Positions 1 through 9,781 are shown, counted from the stretch's first letter. The stretch: 32,712 bases of DNA from Nitrospirota bacterium (GCA_016195465.1 JACPZO010000035.1:1-32712); one strand, 5' to 3'. The notes: generated from the sequence alone by a model not told the origin. Made by a program: numbers and translations.

Positions 1-2
1 CC

Positions 3-1745
3 GGCGCGGGGACCGTTCTCCTCTGGTTCGCGCTTCCGGCCTGCGCCTCGATCCTCCTTCTGGCGATGACCAACCAGCTCTGCCAGGAAGTCGCGGTGAT
101 CCCCTTCCTCTGGATGCTCCCGCTCGCCCTCTACCTCCTGACCTTCGTTCTCGTCTTCGACAGCGACCGCTGGTACATCCGGAAATGGTATCTCCCCCTG
201 ATGGTCTTCTTCGCGTCCACGATCACGCTCGTCTGGCAGGTTGGCCCCGATGTTCCGATTCTCGTTCAGGTCGGCGCCTACGCCGTGACGCTCTTCGTGT
301 GCGCCATGGTGTGCCACGGAGAACTCGTGCGCCTCAAGCCGCCGCCCGAACGCCTCACGTCGTTCTACCTCGCCGTGACGGCCGGCGGGGCCGTGGGCGG
401 CCTTTTCGTCGGTCTCGCCGCTCCGAACCTCTTCGCGGGCTTCTGGGAGCTCCCCATCGGGCTCTGGCTCTGTGGACTCCTTGTCCTGGTTGTCCTCGTG
501 CGCGATCGGACGTCCGTCCTTTACACCGGGCGCCGCTGGCCGGCCCTCACGGTCTTAGGCTTCGCGCTCCTCCTCGGCGTGGTCGTCACGATCGACCGTC
601 TTCCGGTCCTTTTTTCCGCCCAGTGGTACTGGTATCCGGTGTTCTGGTCCGCGGGGCTGGCCGCGGTCGTGGTTTCACTCCCCGCCGTCCATCGGCGCGT
701 CCGCGCGACGACCCGCTTCGCCGGCGGTCGGCCGAACGTTCCCCAGCCTCGCGCCGGCACGGCAAGTCTTGCCGCGGCGCTCGCCGTCTTCGGCCTCCTC
801 CTTGCCCTCGTGGCCGCCGAGCCGGCGCGGGGCTCAATTTGGAGCGTCCGCAACTTCTACGGCCTGCTCCACCTCGTGGAGCGCGAGGCCGCCGATTCCG
901 ACCAGCACAACCTCCAGCTCAAGCACGGCCGGATCGCGCACGGCCTCCAGTACCAGACCGACTCCAAGCGGCGGGAGCCGACCTCGTATTACGGACGGAA
1001 GAGCGGCATCGGCCTCGTCCTCCAGCACCATCCGGCCCGGAACGTTCCGCGGCCGGGGATGGGGAGCTTGACCGTGGGCGTGATCGGGCTCGGGGCGGGG
1101 ACGCTCGCCGCCTACGGGCGGGCAGGCGACGCGTTCCACTTCTACGAGATCAACCCGGCCGTCGTCGGGCTCGCCGGGGGTCCCCAGGGCCGTTTCACTT
1201 ATCTCGCCGACACGGCCTCGCGCGTCCGGGTCATCCTCGGGGACGCGCGGATCTCCCTTGAGCGGGAGGCGGCGGGGGCACCCCCCCCGCGCTTTCACGT
1301 CCTGGCCGTGGATGCCTTCAGCAGCGACTCGATCCCGGTCCACCTCCTCACGCGAGAGGCGTTCCAGCTCTACCTCCGACGCCTGGACGAAGAGAGCGGT
1401 GTCCTCGCCCTCCACGTGAGCAACCGCTATCTCGATCTCGTTCCCGTCGTGTGGCGGCTGGCCCAGGAGCTCGGGCTCGCGGGCGTCGTCGTTGAAGGCC
1501 CGAAGGGGGCACTGGAATGGGAGAGCACCTGGGTCCTTCTGGCCAGGTCGCGGAAGACGCTCGCCGCCCCGGCCATCACCGCCGCGGCCTTCCCCAAGGT
1601 CCCGAGCGCCGGACCGCTCTGGACGGACGACTACAGCAACCTGTTCCAGGTCCTGAGAATCCGCCTGCTCCCGACGGGCGGGCGGGACCGCTCCCCCGCC
1701 CCGAAGCCCGCCGAGGCGCCGGGGCCGTCGCAAGAGGAGGCTTGA
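3..1745 (+). CDS. Membrane-anchored spermidine-synthase-like protein, 5' partial
   Basis: The reading frame is open at the left edge, so the true start lies upstream of the window. The visible N-terminal part is hydrophobic, with about six to seven membrane segments, and contains the Leu-rich stretch followed by TNQLCQEVAVIPFLW that is typical of fused MFS-like/spermidine synthase proteins. The C-terminal third is a Rossmann-type spermidine-synthase domain: a glycine motif (GLGAG, encoded near 1087-1101), an acidic strand end (YEINP) and a VDAFSSDSIP motif near 1306-1335 where polyamine synthases carry their catalytic Asp. The family is widespread in environmental bacteria, but few members have a proven aminopropyl transfer activity, so the substrate is unknown. 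Transketolase follows after 132 bp with its own promoter-like sequence. I am sure of the family and unsure of the reaction. Confidence 0.85.
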   Translation, partial: GAGTVLLWFALPACASILLLAMTNQLCQEVAVIPFLWMLPLALYLLTFVLVFDSDRWYIRKWYLPLMVFFASTITLVWQVGPDVPILVQVGAYAVTLFVCAMVCHGELVRLKPPPERLTSFYLAVTAGGAVGGLFVGLAAPNLFAGFWELPIGLWLCGLLVLVVLVRDRTSVLYTGRRWPALTVLGFALLLGVVVTIDRLPVLFSAQWYWYPVFWSAGLAAVVVSLPAVHRRVRATTRFAGGRPNVPQPRAGTASLAAALAVFGLLLALVAAEPARGSIWSVRNFYGLLHLVEREAADSDQHNLQLKHGRIAHGLQYQTDSKRREPTSYYGRKSGIGLVLQHHPARNVPRPGMGSLTVGVIGLGAGTLAAYGRAGDAFHFYEINPAVVGLAGGPQGRFTYLADTASRVRVILGDARISLEREAAGAPPPRFHVLAVDAFSSDSIPVHLLTREAFQLYLRRLDEESGVLALHVSNRYLDLVPVVWRLAQELGLAGVVVEGPKGALEWESTWVLLARSRKTLAAPAITAAAFPKVPSAGPLWTDDYSNLFQVLRIRLLPTGGRDRSPAPKPAEAPGPSQEEA

Positions 1746-1770
1746 GGCGAACGTCTCACGCAATTTCCAT

Positions 1771-1800
1771 CTGGCATTTCGGGTTGGATTCCTGTATACA
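1771..1800 (+). promoter_or_regulatory. Candidate sigma70-type promoter for transketolase
   Basis: CTGGCA (1771-1776) and TATACA (1795-1800) are separated by 18 bp, upstream of the transketolase start at 1878. This is one of the few AT-richer spots in the spacer, and a T7 run follows in the leader. It was read by eye only. Confidence 0.35.
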
Positions 1801-1877
1801 ACGGGGCGTTTTTTTGCCGCGCCGCAAGGACGGCTCTCCCTGTGGGACTCCCCTCCCCTCGATCTCGTGAGGAACGC

Positions 1878-3905
1878 GTGACTTCGAAGCTGGACGACCT
1901 CTGCATCAACACGATCCGCATGCTCGCGGTCGATGCCATCGAGAAAGCCAACTCCGGTCATCCGGGAATGCCGATGGGCGCGGCCGCCATGGCGTACGCC
2001 CTGTGGACCCGCTTTCTCAAGCACAATCCGGCGAACCCCGTATGGCCGGACCGCGACAGGTTCGTTCTCTCCGCCGGCCACGGCTCGATGCTCCTGTACG
2101 CTCTCCTGCACCTGACGGGATACGATCTCTCCCTCGACGAGATCAAGCGGTTCCGCCAGTGGGGGAGCCGGACGCCGGGGCATCCCGAGTACGGCCACAC
2201 GCCGGGCGTGGAGACGACGACGGGTCCGCTGGGGCAGGGGTTCGCCACGGGCGTCGGGATGGCGATCGCCGAGAGGTCGCTGGCTGAGCGGTTCAACCGG
2301 CCGGGGCACGCGATCGTCGACCACTACACATACGGAATCGTAAGCGACGGCGATCTCATGGAAGGCGTGGCCTCGGAGGCCGCCTCCATCGCCGGGCATC
2401 TTCGTCTTGGGAAGCTCATCTATCTGTACGACGACAACAAGATCTCGATCGAGGGGAGCACGGACATCGCTTTCACCGAGGACGTCGCCAGCAGGTTTTC
2501 GGCCTACCACTGGCACGTGATCCACGTGGACGGAAACGACCTCGGGGCCGTTTCGGCCGCGCTCGAAACGGCCCAAGCCGAGAAGGAGCGTCCTTCGCTG
2601 ATCGTGGCCCGGACGCAGATTGCCTTCGGAAGTCCGGGAAAGGCCGGCAACGCGGAAGCCCACGGCGCGCCGCTTGGAAAGGAAGAGGTCCTGCGTACGA
2701 AGGAGGCGCTCGGATGGCCCGCGGAGCCCGCGTTCCACGTCCCCGCCGAGGCGCTCGTTCAATTCCACAAGGCGTTCGACGAGGGCAGGCAGCGCGAGGC
2801 CGACTGGAAATCCCGAATGGACGCATACGGGGCGGCCCATCCCGATCTCGCGCGGGAGTGGTCGCGGATCATGGAAGGGCGCCTTCCCGGCGGATGGGAG
2901 GACTTGCTGCCGCGCTTCAAGGCCGGCGATCCCGCGCTCGCTACGCGCGAAGCCTCCGGCAAGATTCTGAACGCCGTCGCGCCGAGGGTTTCGAATCTCC
3001 TCGGCGGCTCCGCCGATCTCGCCCCGTCCAACAACACCTTCCTCAAGGCGTATGGGAGCATCACGGGAAGCGATTTCTCCGGGCGGAACATCCACTTCGG
3101 CGTCCGCGAGCACGCCATGGGCGCGGTCCTGAACGGTCTCGCCATTCACGGCGGGATCATTCCCTACGGCGGGACGTTTCTCGTCTTCGCGGACTACATG
3201 CGCCCGGCGATCCGCCTCGCGGCGATGATGGGGCTCCACGTGATCTACGTTTTCACCCATGATTCGATCGGTCTCGGCGAGGACGGCCCCACGCACCAGC
3301 CCGTCGAGCACCTGGCGGCCCTGAGGGCGATCCCGAATCTCACCGTGATCCGTCCCGCGGACGCGGCCGAGACGGTGGAGGCGTGGCGTTTTGCCCTCAA
3401 CCACCGCGCGGGTCCGATTGCCCTCATCCTCACGCGCCAGAAGCTCCCCGTTCTCGACCGGACGAAGCTCGCATCCGTGTCGGGCGCGGGGAAAGGCGGC
3501 TACGTTCTCTCGGATCCGTCGGGCGGCACGCCGCGGGTCATTCTGATCGCCACGGGGTCCGAGGTGGAAGTCGTCCTCGGCGCGCAGGCGAAGCTGGCCG
3601 AGAAGGGGATCGCCGCGCGCGTTGTAAGCCTGCCGTCGTGGGAGATCTTCGATCGTCAGCCGAAGGAATACCGGGAGAGCGTTCTTCCTCCGGCCGTTTC
3701 CGCCCGCCTCGCCGTCGAAGCCGGCGTCTCTCAAGGGTGGGAGAAGTACGCCGGGTCAGCGGGAGACGTCATCAGTCTCGATCGGTTCGGCGCGTCCGCG
3801 CCCGGCAAGGTGCTGATGGAGCAGTTCGGCTTCACGGCGGATAGTGTCGCCGCCCGGGCGCTCTCCCTTCTTCAAGGTCTCTCCACCCTCACAACCGTCT
3901 CGTAG
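1878..3905 (+). CDS. tkt: Transketolase
   Basis: This is the thiamine-diphosphate enzyme of the non-oxidative pentose phosphate pathway, which moves two-carbon ketol units between sugar phosphates in the cytoplasm. The 675-residue product is close to E. coli TktA (663). Visible family signatures are [11 protein letters not shown] at the N-terminus, [13 protein letters not shown], the TPP/Mg motif SDGDLMEG followed by DDNKIS, and [11 protein letters not shown], which holds the catalytic Glu that activates the cofactor. I chose GTG at 1878 because GAGG lies 5 nt upstream and the homologous region begins right after it; an in-frame start at 1842 would add 12 residues unlike the family. The last 34 bp overlap the 3' end of the convergent molybdopterin gene, leaving no room for a conventional terminator. 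Confidence 0.95.
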   Translation: MTSKLDDLCINTIRMLAVDAIEKANSGHPGMPMGAAAMAYALWTRFLKHNPANPVWPDRDRFVLSAGHGSMLLYALLHLTGYDLSLDEIKRFRQWGSRTPGHPEYGHTPGVETTTGPLGQGFATGVGMAIAERSLAERFNRPGHAIVDHYTYGIVSDGDLMEGVASEAASIAGHLRLGKLIYLYDDNKISIEGSTDIAFTEDVASRFSAYHWHVIHVDGNDLGAVSAALETAQAEKERPSLIVARTQIAFGSPGKAGNAEAHGAPLGKEEVLRTKEALGWPAEPAFHVPAEALVQFHKAFDEGRQREADWKSRMDAYGAAHPDLAREWSRIMEGRLPGGWEDLLPRFKAGDPALATREASGKILNAVAPRVSNLLGGSADLAPSNNTFLKAYGSITGSDFSGRNIHFGVREHAMGAVLNGLAIHGGIIPYGGTFLVFADYMRPAIRLAAMMGLHVIYVFTHDSIGLGEDGPTHQPVEHLAALRAIPNLTVIRPADAAETVEAWRFALNHRAGPIALILTRQKLPVLDRTKLASVSGAGKGGYVLSDPSGGTPRVILIATGSEVEVVLGAQAKLAEKGIAARVVSLPSWEIFDRQPKEYRESVLPPAVSARLAVEAGVSQGWEKYAGSAGDVISLDRFGASAPGKVLMEQFGFTADSVAARALSLLQGLSTLTTVS

Positions 3906-5890
3906 TAGCAGGCCCCGGCGCCGTCCCAGGAGAGGACGGGAGGCGCGAGCGCGTTGACGCAGGCGCCGCGGGCGTGGTGGCCGCCCTGGTCCACGCGGAC
4001 GGCGTCGCGGCGCATCTTCCCGTCCAGCGAAATCCGGACGCGGAGTCTGCCGACGGATGAGACGAGATCGACTTCCTCGTCGTCGCGCAGTCCGGTCGCG
4101 GCATCCGGGTGCAGAAACGCGACGGGAACCCCCGGGTCCTCGACAGCGAGGATCTCCGAGTTCTGGAACGCCTTCGCCTTGGGCGTGACGAGAAAGAGCG
4201 ATCCCGGCGGCGGCCCGTCCTCCGGCAAGCGAAGGTCCGCGGGAAAGCGATAGCGGCCGGACGTCGTCTTGAACCTGCCCCCCGCGAACGGAACGTCCGG
4301 GATGAGAGGCGAGACGACCTGCCCCTTCTCCCGCAGGGTTTCGAGCCCGATTCCCATGGCCTCCAGCGGTGCGATCAGCTTTCGGATCCATGACTCGGGG
4401 CCGCCTTTCATCCTCTCGCCGAACCCCAGCCGCCCGGCCAGCGCCTGGTAGATCTCAAGGTCCGACGGGACGCCCGGAGGCGGGTCGACGACCTTCGCCA
4501 TGTATCCCACGGTCCTGTCGCCGTACGAGCCGCGGATGTCTTCCCGCTCGAGGAACGTGCTGACCGGAATGACCAGGTCGCACGCCCGCGCCGTGTCTGT
4601 CATGTAGATGTCGAGAGCCACTTTGAACGGCACGCGCGCGAGAGCTCTCAGGATTCCCGCCGTGTCCTGGGACTGGGTCACGATGTTGCTCGCGTGGAAC
4701 CAGGCTGCCTGGATGGGTGGATCGGTCAGCCGCGCGATCTCTTCTCCCAGGATCGGCTTGAGAACGGTCCGTTTGCCGATCAGCGAGCCGGGGACGTCGA
4801 ACGCCGACCGGTCGAAGGAAAGAGCGCTCGGATGGTTGAACGAGACCCCCCCGCCGGGAATGCCCAGGTTCCCCGTCATAGCGCCGAGGGCGCTCACGGC
4901 CAGGTGGGCTTCTCGTCCCCAGCGGTAGTGCTGAACGCCCGTTCCCGTCCAGATGGATGCCGGCTTCGTCCGGCCGTAAGCCAAGGCGAACTCTCTCGCC
5001 GCGGAAAGACTCGCGTCGCATCGGGCGCAAAGCTCTTCAACCGGGAACCGGACAAGGAGGGAGCGGTACGCCTCCCGCCCTTCCGTCCTGTTCCGGACGA
5101 ACGGTTCGTCCACGCCCCCTTCTTCCAGCAGGATTCGCCCGATGGCAAGGGCCAGAAAGAGATCGCTCCCGGACTTCGGTTGGAGCCAGAGATCGGCCAT
5201 CCGGGCCGTCGCCGTCGGGAGCGGATCGACAACGAAGAAAGACGCGCCGTTCTTCCGGGCTTCTTTGATGAACGGGAGGAAATGAAGATGGGTCGTGGCG
5301 ACGTTCTTGCCCCATGCCACGATGAGCCGGGAATTGAGGACGTCCCGGGGATCGTGCGTGAGGCAGGCGCCGAACGCGTCTTCCTGGGCCTTTTCGCCGG
5401 CGGCGTCGCAGAGGCTTCCGGTCGTCGTAGTCGCGCCCCCGAGGAGGCCGAAGAAGAGCCGGCCGGCCATGCGGACCATGCCGAAATTGCCCGCGGCGAG
5501 CTCGAACAGGATGGAGAGCGGGCCATGTTTGTCGACGGCCGACCGGAGGCGCTCGGCGCAGATGTCGAGGGCCGCCTCCAGGGAGATTTCTTCCCAGCCG
5601 GCGCCCTTCTTCCGGATCGGCTTGAGGATACGCTCGGGGGAGTCTTGCCACCTTGGAAACCGCTGCATCTTCCCGCAGAGGAATCCCTGCGTGTAGGGAT
5701 TGTCGGGGTCGCCCTCGAGCCTCACGACCCGCCCGTCCCGGACGGTTGCAATCATCCCGCAGGCGTCGTTGCAGTCGTGGAAGCAGGTTGTCTTGATTTC
5801 CAGGTCGCGCATTTCGGTTGAAGCCGCTTCAATATGAGGGAAGGGATAGGTCCTTTTATCAGAATCCGGAGCGATTCCAAAGCGTTTCAT
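3872..5890 (-). CDS. Molybdopterin-dependent oxidoreductase, YoaE/acetylene-hydratase-like subgroup
   Basis: This is a bis-molybdopterin-guanine-dinucleotide oxidoreductase of about 670 residues. Near the N-terminus, [12 protein letters not shown] followed by FLCGK gives the C-x3-C-x3-C-x~27-C [4Fe-4S] motif. The middle contains [17 protein letters not shown], the region where this subgroup binds the metal, and [11 protein letters not shown], a typical cofactor contact. The end is a molydop-binding domain ([26 protein letters not shown]). The length and the absence of a twin-arginine signal match cytoplasmic YoaE/YyaE-type proteins; the substrate is unknown. The start is uncertain: TTG 5902, ATG 5890 and ATG 5812 are in frame, and only 5812 lies immediately before the cluster as in most relatives. 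The stop overlaps transketolase by 34 bp. No partner subunit is encoded beside it. Confidence 0.85.
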   Translation of the reverse strand: MKRFGIAPDSDKRTYPFPHIEAASTEMRDLEIKTTCFHDCNDACGMIATVRDGRVVRLEGDPDNPYTQGFLCGKMQRFPRWQDSPERILKPIRKKGAGWEEISLEAALDICAERLRSAVDKHGPLSILFELAAGNFGMVRMAGRLFFGLLGGATTTTGSLCDAAGEKAQEDAFGACLTHDPRDVLNSRLIVAWGKNVATTHLHFLPFIKEARKNGASFFVVDPLPTATARMADLWLQPKSGSDLFLALAIGRILLEEGGVDEPFVRNRTEGREAYRSLLVRFPVEELCARCDASLSAAREFALAYGRTKPASIWTGTGVQHYRWGREAHLAVSALGAMTGNLGIPGGGVSFNHPSALSFDRSAFDVPGSLIGKRTVLKPILGEEIARLTDPPIQAAWFHASNIVTQSQDTAGILRALARVPFKVALDIYMTDTARACDLVIPVSTFLEREDIRGSYGDRTVGYMAKVVDPPPGVPSDLEIYQALAGRLGFGERMKGGPESWIRKLIAPLEAMGIGLETLREKGQVVSPLIPDVPFAGGRFKTTSGRYRFPADLRLPEDGPPPGSLFLVTPKAKAFQNSEILAVEDPGVPVAFLHPDAATGLRDDEEVDLVSSVGRLRVRISLDGKMRRDAVRVDQGGHHARGACVNALAPPVLSWDGAGACYYETVVRVERP

Positions 5891-5909
5891 CGGCGTTTCC
5901 AATCTCCCC

Positions 5910-5939
5910 TTGTCGGGCCGAATACGGCTGGGCTATAGT
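5910..5939 (+). promoter_or_regulatory. Candidate promoter for a leaderless PTPS-folE transcript
   Basis: TTGTCG (5910-5915) and TATAGT (5934-5939) are 18 bp apart. Transcription 7-8 nt after the -10 would begin at about 5946-5947, exactly on the GTG start of the PTPS gene, and no Shine-Dalgarno is visible there. A leaderless mRNA is inferred. Confidence 0.4.
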
Positions 5940-5946
5940 CTTGTGG

Positions 5947-6816
5947 GTGAAGGGCGGGGAGAAAGTCTGGCTCACCCGGCGGGCGGAGTTCTCCGCGGCG
6001 CATTACTTGACGGCGCCCGGGGGTCGGGCGGACGCGATCCATGGCGAAGAGGCCCGCCGGCACGGCCATAACTACCTGATCGAGCTGACCGTGGCCGGTC
6101 CCGTGGACGCAGCCACGGGCATGGTTGTGAACATGTCGGAGATCAAGCGGGGGATTGCCGCCTTCTCCGATCTCTTTGACCACAAGTCTCTCAACGACGA
6201 TACCGCGTTTTTCGCCGACGCGCCGCCGACGGTCGAGGCGTTCGCGTCGGTCGCGTGGGGCCTGTTCGCCCCCCTGTTTGCGTCCCGACCGGTTTCGGGA
6301 CAGGCCGGGCGGTTCGGGGCGGCCCGTCTGGCAAGGCTCAGACTGTGGGAAGACGAGCGGACGATGGGAGAGATCGAAGACGACGCTCCGCCGGCCCCAA
6401 GGGGCGCGGCCCTGACGAGGGTCTACCGCTTCTCCGCGTCCCACCGCCTCAACGCCCCGGGACTCTCGGAGGCGGAGAACGAGCGGATCTACGGCCGGTG
6501 CAACAACCCCCGGGGCCATGGCCACGACTACGCTCTGGAGGTGACGGTCCAGGGAACACCCGATCCGGGAACGGGCCGGATCGTTCCCGTCGGAACGCTC
6601 GACGATATCGTCTCCCGGCAAATCCTCGGACGGTTCGACCGGCGGGACCTGAACGACGACATGGACGCCTTCGGCGCGGTGATCCCGACGGCGGAGAACA
6701 TTCTGAGGGTTTGCTGGGGGCTCATCGCCCCGTCCCTTCCCGCGGGGACTCTTTACCGTCTGCGGCTCGTTGAGACGCGGGACAACTATTTCGAGTATTA
6801 TGGACCCGAAATCTGA
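5947..6816 (+). CDS. Tandem-domain 6-pyruvoyltetrahydropterin synthase/QueD-family protein
   Basis: The 289-residue protein carries two PTPS domains where a usual member has one of about 120-150 residues. Domain 1 (about 7-140) has FSAAH (His19), HGHNY (His39, His41) for zinc and an Asp78-His79 pair, but Glu35 stands where QueD enzymes have the catalytic Cys. Domain 2 (about 155-289) has FSASH (His166), [11 protein letters not shown] (Cys185, His191, His193), but its Asp231 is followed by Arg232 instead of His. Both domains keep the C-terminal Glu region that anchors pterin (WED, VET). PTPS-family enzymes act on dihydroneopterin triphosphate, the FolE product, and folE follows after 16 bp, so this is a folate/pterin or deazapurine step. 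Glu in the Cys position recalls PTPS-III enzymes that replace FolB. GTG 5947 was chosen as start; TTG 5941 is possible. Confidence 0.85.
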   Translation: MKGGEKVWLTRRAEFSAAHYLTAPGGRADAIHGEEARRHGHNYLIELTVAGPVDAATGMVVNMSEIKRGIAAFSDLFDHKSLNDDTAFFADAPPTVEAFASVAWGLFAPLFASRPVSGQAGRFGAARLARLRLWEDERTMGEIEDDAPPAPRGAALTRVYRFSASHRLNAPGLSEAENERIYGRCNNPRGHGHDYALEVTVQGTPDPGTGRIVPVGTLDDIVSRQILGRFDRRDLNDDMDAFGAVIPTAENILRVCWGLIAPSLPAGTLYRLRLVETRDNYFEYYGPEI

Positions 6817-6832
6817 CAAAGGAGGATCGACA

Positions 6833-7456
6833 ATGGCGTCGATGCTGACGGCGGACCAGGCCATCTCGGAGATGGCGATGCAGGAAGACCGTTCCCGGAG
6901 GTTCCAGGAGACGATCCAGGAGATCCTCTCGCTGGTCGGGGAGGATCCCGGACGGGAGGGGCTCGTCAAGACGCCGGAGCGTGTGGAGAAGGCGTATCGG
7001 TTCTTCACGAGCGGCTACGGGAAGAGCGTGAAGGAGGAGGTCAACGGCGCGCTCTTCACCGTCGAGTACGACGAGATGATCATCGTGAACGACATCGACT
7101 TCTATTCCCTCTGCGAGCACCACCTCCTCCCGTTCTTCGGAAGATGCCACGTCGCCTACGTCCCGAACGGAAAGGTCCTCGGCCTCTCCAAAATCCCGCG
7201 CCTGGTGGAGATCTTCTCCCGCCGGCTCCAGGTCCAGGAGCGCCTGACCACGCAGATCGCCGAAGCGATCCAGGAGACGGTGAACCCCCTGGGCGTGGGC
7301 GTCGTGATGGAGGGCCAGCATCTCTGCATGATGATGCGGGGGGTCGAGAAGCAGAACACGGAGGCCGTCACGAGCGCCATGCTGGGCGTGTTCCGGACGG
7401 ATTCGAAGGCCCGGACGGAATTCCTCGACCTGATCCGAAGGGGCCGGGCGAAGTAA
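6833..7456 (+). CDS. folE: GTP cyclohydrolase I
   Basis: FolE converts GTP to 7,8-dihydroneopterin triphosphate and formate, the first step of folate and other pterin synthesis, in the cytoplasm. The 207-residue product has the type IA zinc ligands: Cys94 and His97 in [14 protein letters not shown], and Cys165 in [12 protein letters not shown]. The signature [20 protein letters not shown] is present, as is the [14 protein letters not shown] region near residue 38. The start is ATG 6833, preceded by a strong AAAGGAGG (6818-6825) 7 nt upstream and 16 bp after the PTPS stop, so the two genes form an operon. Downstream lies a 78-bp palindrome that may act as a 3' structure. No residue expected for activity is missing. 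Confidence 0.96.
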   Translation: MASMLTADQAISEMAMQEDRSRRFQETIQEILSLVGEDPGREGLVKTPERVEKAYRFFTSGYGKSVKEEVNGALFTVEYDEMIIVNDIDFYSLCEHHLLPFFGRCHVAYVPNGKVLGLSKIPRLVEIFSRRLQVQERLTTQIAEAIQETVNPLGVGVVMEGQHLCMMMRGVEKQNTEAVTSAMLGVFRTDSKARTEFLDLIRRGRAK

Positions 7457-7489
7457 CAATCGTCTCAGAACGGCAAAAGCGCGTGGATA

Positions 7490-7567
7490 CAGAATCTCCC
7501 CATCCCCCTCTTTTCCAAAGAGGGGAAAATCCCTCCCTTTGGAAAAGGGAGGAGAGGAGGGATTCTG
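7490..7567. repeat. 78-bp imperfect palindrome of the CTTTGGAAAAGGGAGG type
   Basis: The outer arms CAGAATC (7490-7496) and GATTCTG (7561-7567) enclose nested arms rich in TTTTCCAAAGAGGGG and CCCTTTGGAAAAGGG. Related short palindromes occur at 9782-9802 and 9841-9872. This resembles mobile palindromic repeats scattered in many GC-rich genomes. It lies between folE and the ferredoxin promoter, and may form the 3' structure of the folE transcript. Confidence 0.7.
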
Positions 7568-7669
7568 CAAACGAGCGCCGTCTCCACTGCCAGGCCGTTC
7601 ATAAGAGCGGCGTTTGACGGGCCGTTCGGAGAGACGGCCGGGGCCGCCAGAGGGGAGCCGGATTTCCTG

Positions 7670-8072
<403 letters not shown>

Positions 8073-8111
8073 CCGGGCCGGCTCCGGCGGGACCGGGCCG
8101 CCAGTTTTCTC

Positions 8112-8150
8112 GAAGGGCTCCGGAAACCTGTTCCGGAGCCCTTCTTTATT
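8112..8150 (+). terminator. Rho-independent terminator of the ferredoxin gene
   Basis: A perfect 14-bp stem (8112-8125 with 8131-8144) with a 5-nt loop is followed by TTTATT. It lies 40 bp after the ferredoxin stop. Confidence 0.88.
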
Positions 8151-8172
8151 GGCTACTGTCCTCCGCAAAAAG

Positions 8173-8200
8173 TCCATCGTGTCGCAAGCGACACGATGGA
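8173..8200. repeat. Perfect 13-bp inverted repeat with AA loop
   Basis: TCCATCGTGTCGC (8173-8185) is repeated as its exact reverse complement at 8188-8200. It lies between the ferredoxin terminator and the transposase remnant. It has no T-tract, so it is not a typical terminator. It may belong to the transposon end or be an unrelated palindrome; no matching end is seen beyond 9506. Confidence 0.6.
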
Positions 8201-8353
8201 GGAATGCTTGAAGAAGGCGATGCTTGCAGGGACGGGTCGGTTGGTTCTGGGATCTCGGCTTGAACAGGGTCCGGAGAGGGGCTTGGGGGGTGCTCCGGGC
8301 GTGGTTCGGCCTGGAGGGCAACAGGAACGGCCGATTTCTGAAAACAGGGAAGC

Positions 8354-9506
8354 TCAGGCCGCGAGCTTTTCCAGTCTGTACTCGTGATGCAGGCCGCCGA
8401 GGATCGGCTTCACTCCAATCCGGGCGTCCTTCGGGATCCGGTGCCTGTGAGGCTGCGGCTTGGCCGGCAGTCCCTCGGGCGGCTCCGGGATGCCCGGTCC
8501 CAGGCTTGAATGTGGTCGGCCGCGGTTGTAGTGGCCGACCCACTCCTTGAGGATCACGCTCAGGTGGTTCTCGCCCAAGGGGATCAGGAAGTCCAGGCAC
8601 TCCCTTCGGACCGTCCCGATGACCCTCTCGCAGAAGGCGTTGGCCTTGGGCGCCCGGACCGGCGTCTTGAGCACCCTGATCCCCATGTTTGCGACCGACC
8701 GATCCAGGGCCTCCGAGAAGATGGAATCCCTGTCATGGATCAGGAAGCGGTACGGGTGCTCCCAGGGAATGGCCTCCCGAAGCCGTTGCGTGGTCCAGCC
8801 CGCCGTGGGGTTTGACGTCACGCCGCAGTGGACGATCCGGCGGGATTCCACCTCGATGACCACGAGCACGTAGAGCGTCCGGAAGGACGCTGTCACGGAG
8901 ACAAGGAAGTCGCAGGCGATGATGGCCTTAGCATGGTTTCGGACAAAGCTCCCCCATCGCAGGGAATCTACCGTTTGCCTCGGCCTTCCTTGCCAATCCC
9001 TCGGCATATATTTCCTCACCGTCCGCGCCGAGACCCGGATGCCGAGCTTCACGGACAGTTCCGCCGCGATCCGCTCCTCGCCCCAGGTCGGGTTGTCCCG
9101 CGCCATGGCCGCGACCAGATTCCGGAGATCCCGCGGAAGCCTCGGCCGCCCCAGACATTTCCTCCGCCAGAGCATACGAAACCCCAGCCGGTGCCACCTG
9201 ATCAGCGTTCCCGGCTTCACGGCAACGAGAGCGTCCTTCCAGTCGAAGAGCCGTGACAGCAACACCAAGCCGAGCCGTGTCGCTCCATCCGCCCGCCGGG
9301 GCCTGACCTTACGCTCCCGAAAGAGCGCGAGCTGTTTTCGGAGAAAGAGGTTCTCGGCGGCGAGGGACGCGCGGGGGCGCAGGAGGCTCCCCGAGAAGCT
9401 TACGGCGTCGAGTGCGAGCCGGAGGACGCAGGAGGCTCCCCGAGAAGCTTACGGCGTCGAGTGCGAGCCGGAGGAGCGTGGAAAGAAGACGCAGAAAGCC
9501 GGCCAT
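8354..9506 (-). pseudogene. DDE (rve-type) transposase, frameshifted by a 49-bp tandem duplication
   Basis: The minus strand encodes an integrase-core transposase. The catalytic triad is visible as Asp in ACDFLV, Asp in FLIHDRD, and Glu in ANAFCERVIG, about 35 residues later; a helix-turn-helix part with NPTWGEERIAAEL precedes it. The N-terminus begins at ATG 9506 (MAGFLRLLSTLLRLALDAVS) but is out of frame with the rest. A direct tandem duplication of 49 bp (9378-9426 and 9427-9475) lies inside the N-terminal coding part; 49 is not a multiple of three. Removing one copy joins the N-terminus to LAAENLFLRKQLALFRERKV and gives a continuous 367-codon gene of normal length. A TTG at 9268 could start a shortened product lacking about 60 residues. 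Terminal inverted repeats and target duplications were not found. The family is IS3/IS481-like; the exact group is not resolved. Confidence 0.85.
9378..9475. repeat. 49-bp direct tandem duplication inside the transposase gene
   Basis: Two identical copies, each beginning CGCAGGAGGCTCCCCGAG, stand end to end at 9378-9426 and 9427-9475. No base differences are seen between them, so the duplication is recent or is an assembly artefact. It causes the frameshift described for the transposase. Confidence 0.9.
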
Positions 9507-9669
9507 GGCTGATATCCCTCTGTGGTGCTTGATTGCCGGAAGTCCAACGCGATCATATCAGGAAGGCGGATCGCCAAGAAGCCCGGCGAGCACGTCATCA
9601 CCGGCCTTGTCGCCTGGCGCGACGACCACTTCGGCATCGCCCACGTGCGCGTGTGGGTGGAAAAAGAAC

Positions 9670-9768
9670 GGTGAATGGGGAAGGAACAAAAGAACGGTGA
9701 ATGGGTGAATGGGTGAATGGGGAAGGAACAAAAGAACGGTGAATCGGTGAATGGGTGAATGGGTGAAT
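9670..9768. repeat. Octamer array GGTGAATG with an identical 18-bp spacer
   Basis: Eight copies of GGTGAATG (one ends in C) occur as groups of one, three and four, separated twice by the same spacer GGGAAGGAACAAAAGAAC. Stray copies appear at about 9822-9835 and 10100. No start or reading frame is recognisable in the array. Confidence 0.85.
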
Positions 9769-9781
9769 GGGACAATAAACT

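Noticed and set aside
834-3734. 966-codon open frame on the minus strand opposite the spermidine-synthase-like gene and transketolase
   Set aside because: It is rich in Arg/Gly/Glu with no domain and lies antisense to two certain genes. Long antisense frames are expected at this GC content.
8150-9700. Complete insertion sequence with terminal inverted repeats
   Set aside because: No pair of matching ends or target duplication could be found by eye, so only the transposase gene is reported.
9670-9768. CRISPR array or replication-origin iterons
   Set aside because: The octamers are directly adjacent and the spacers are identical; no rep or dnaA gene is nearby.
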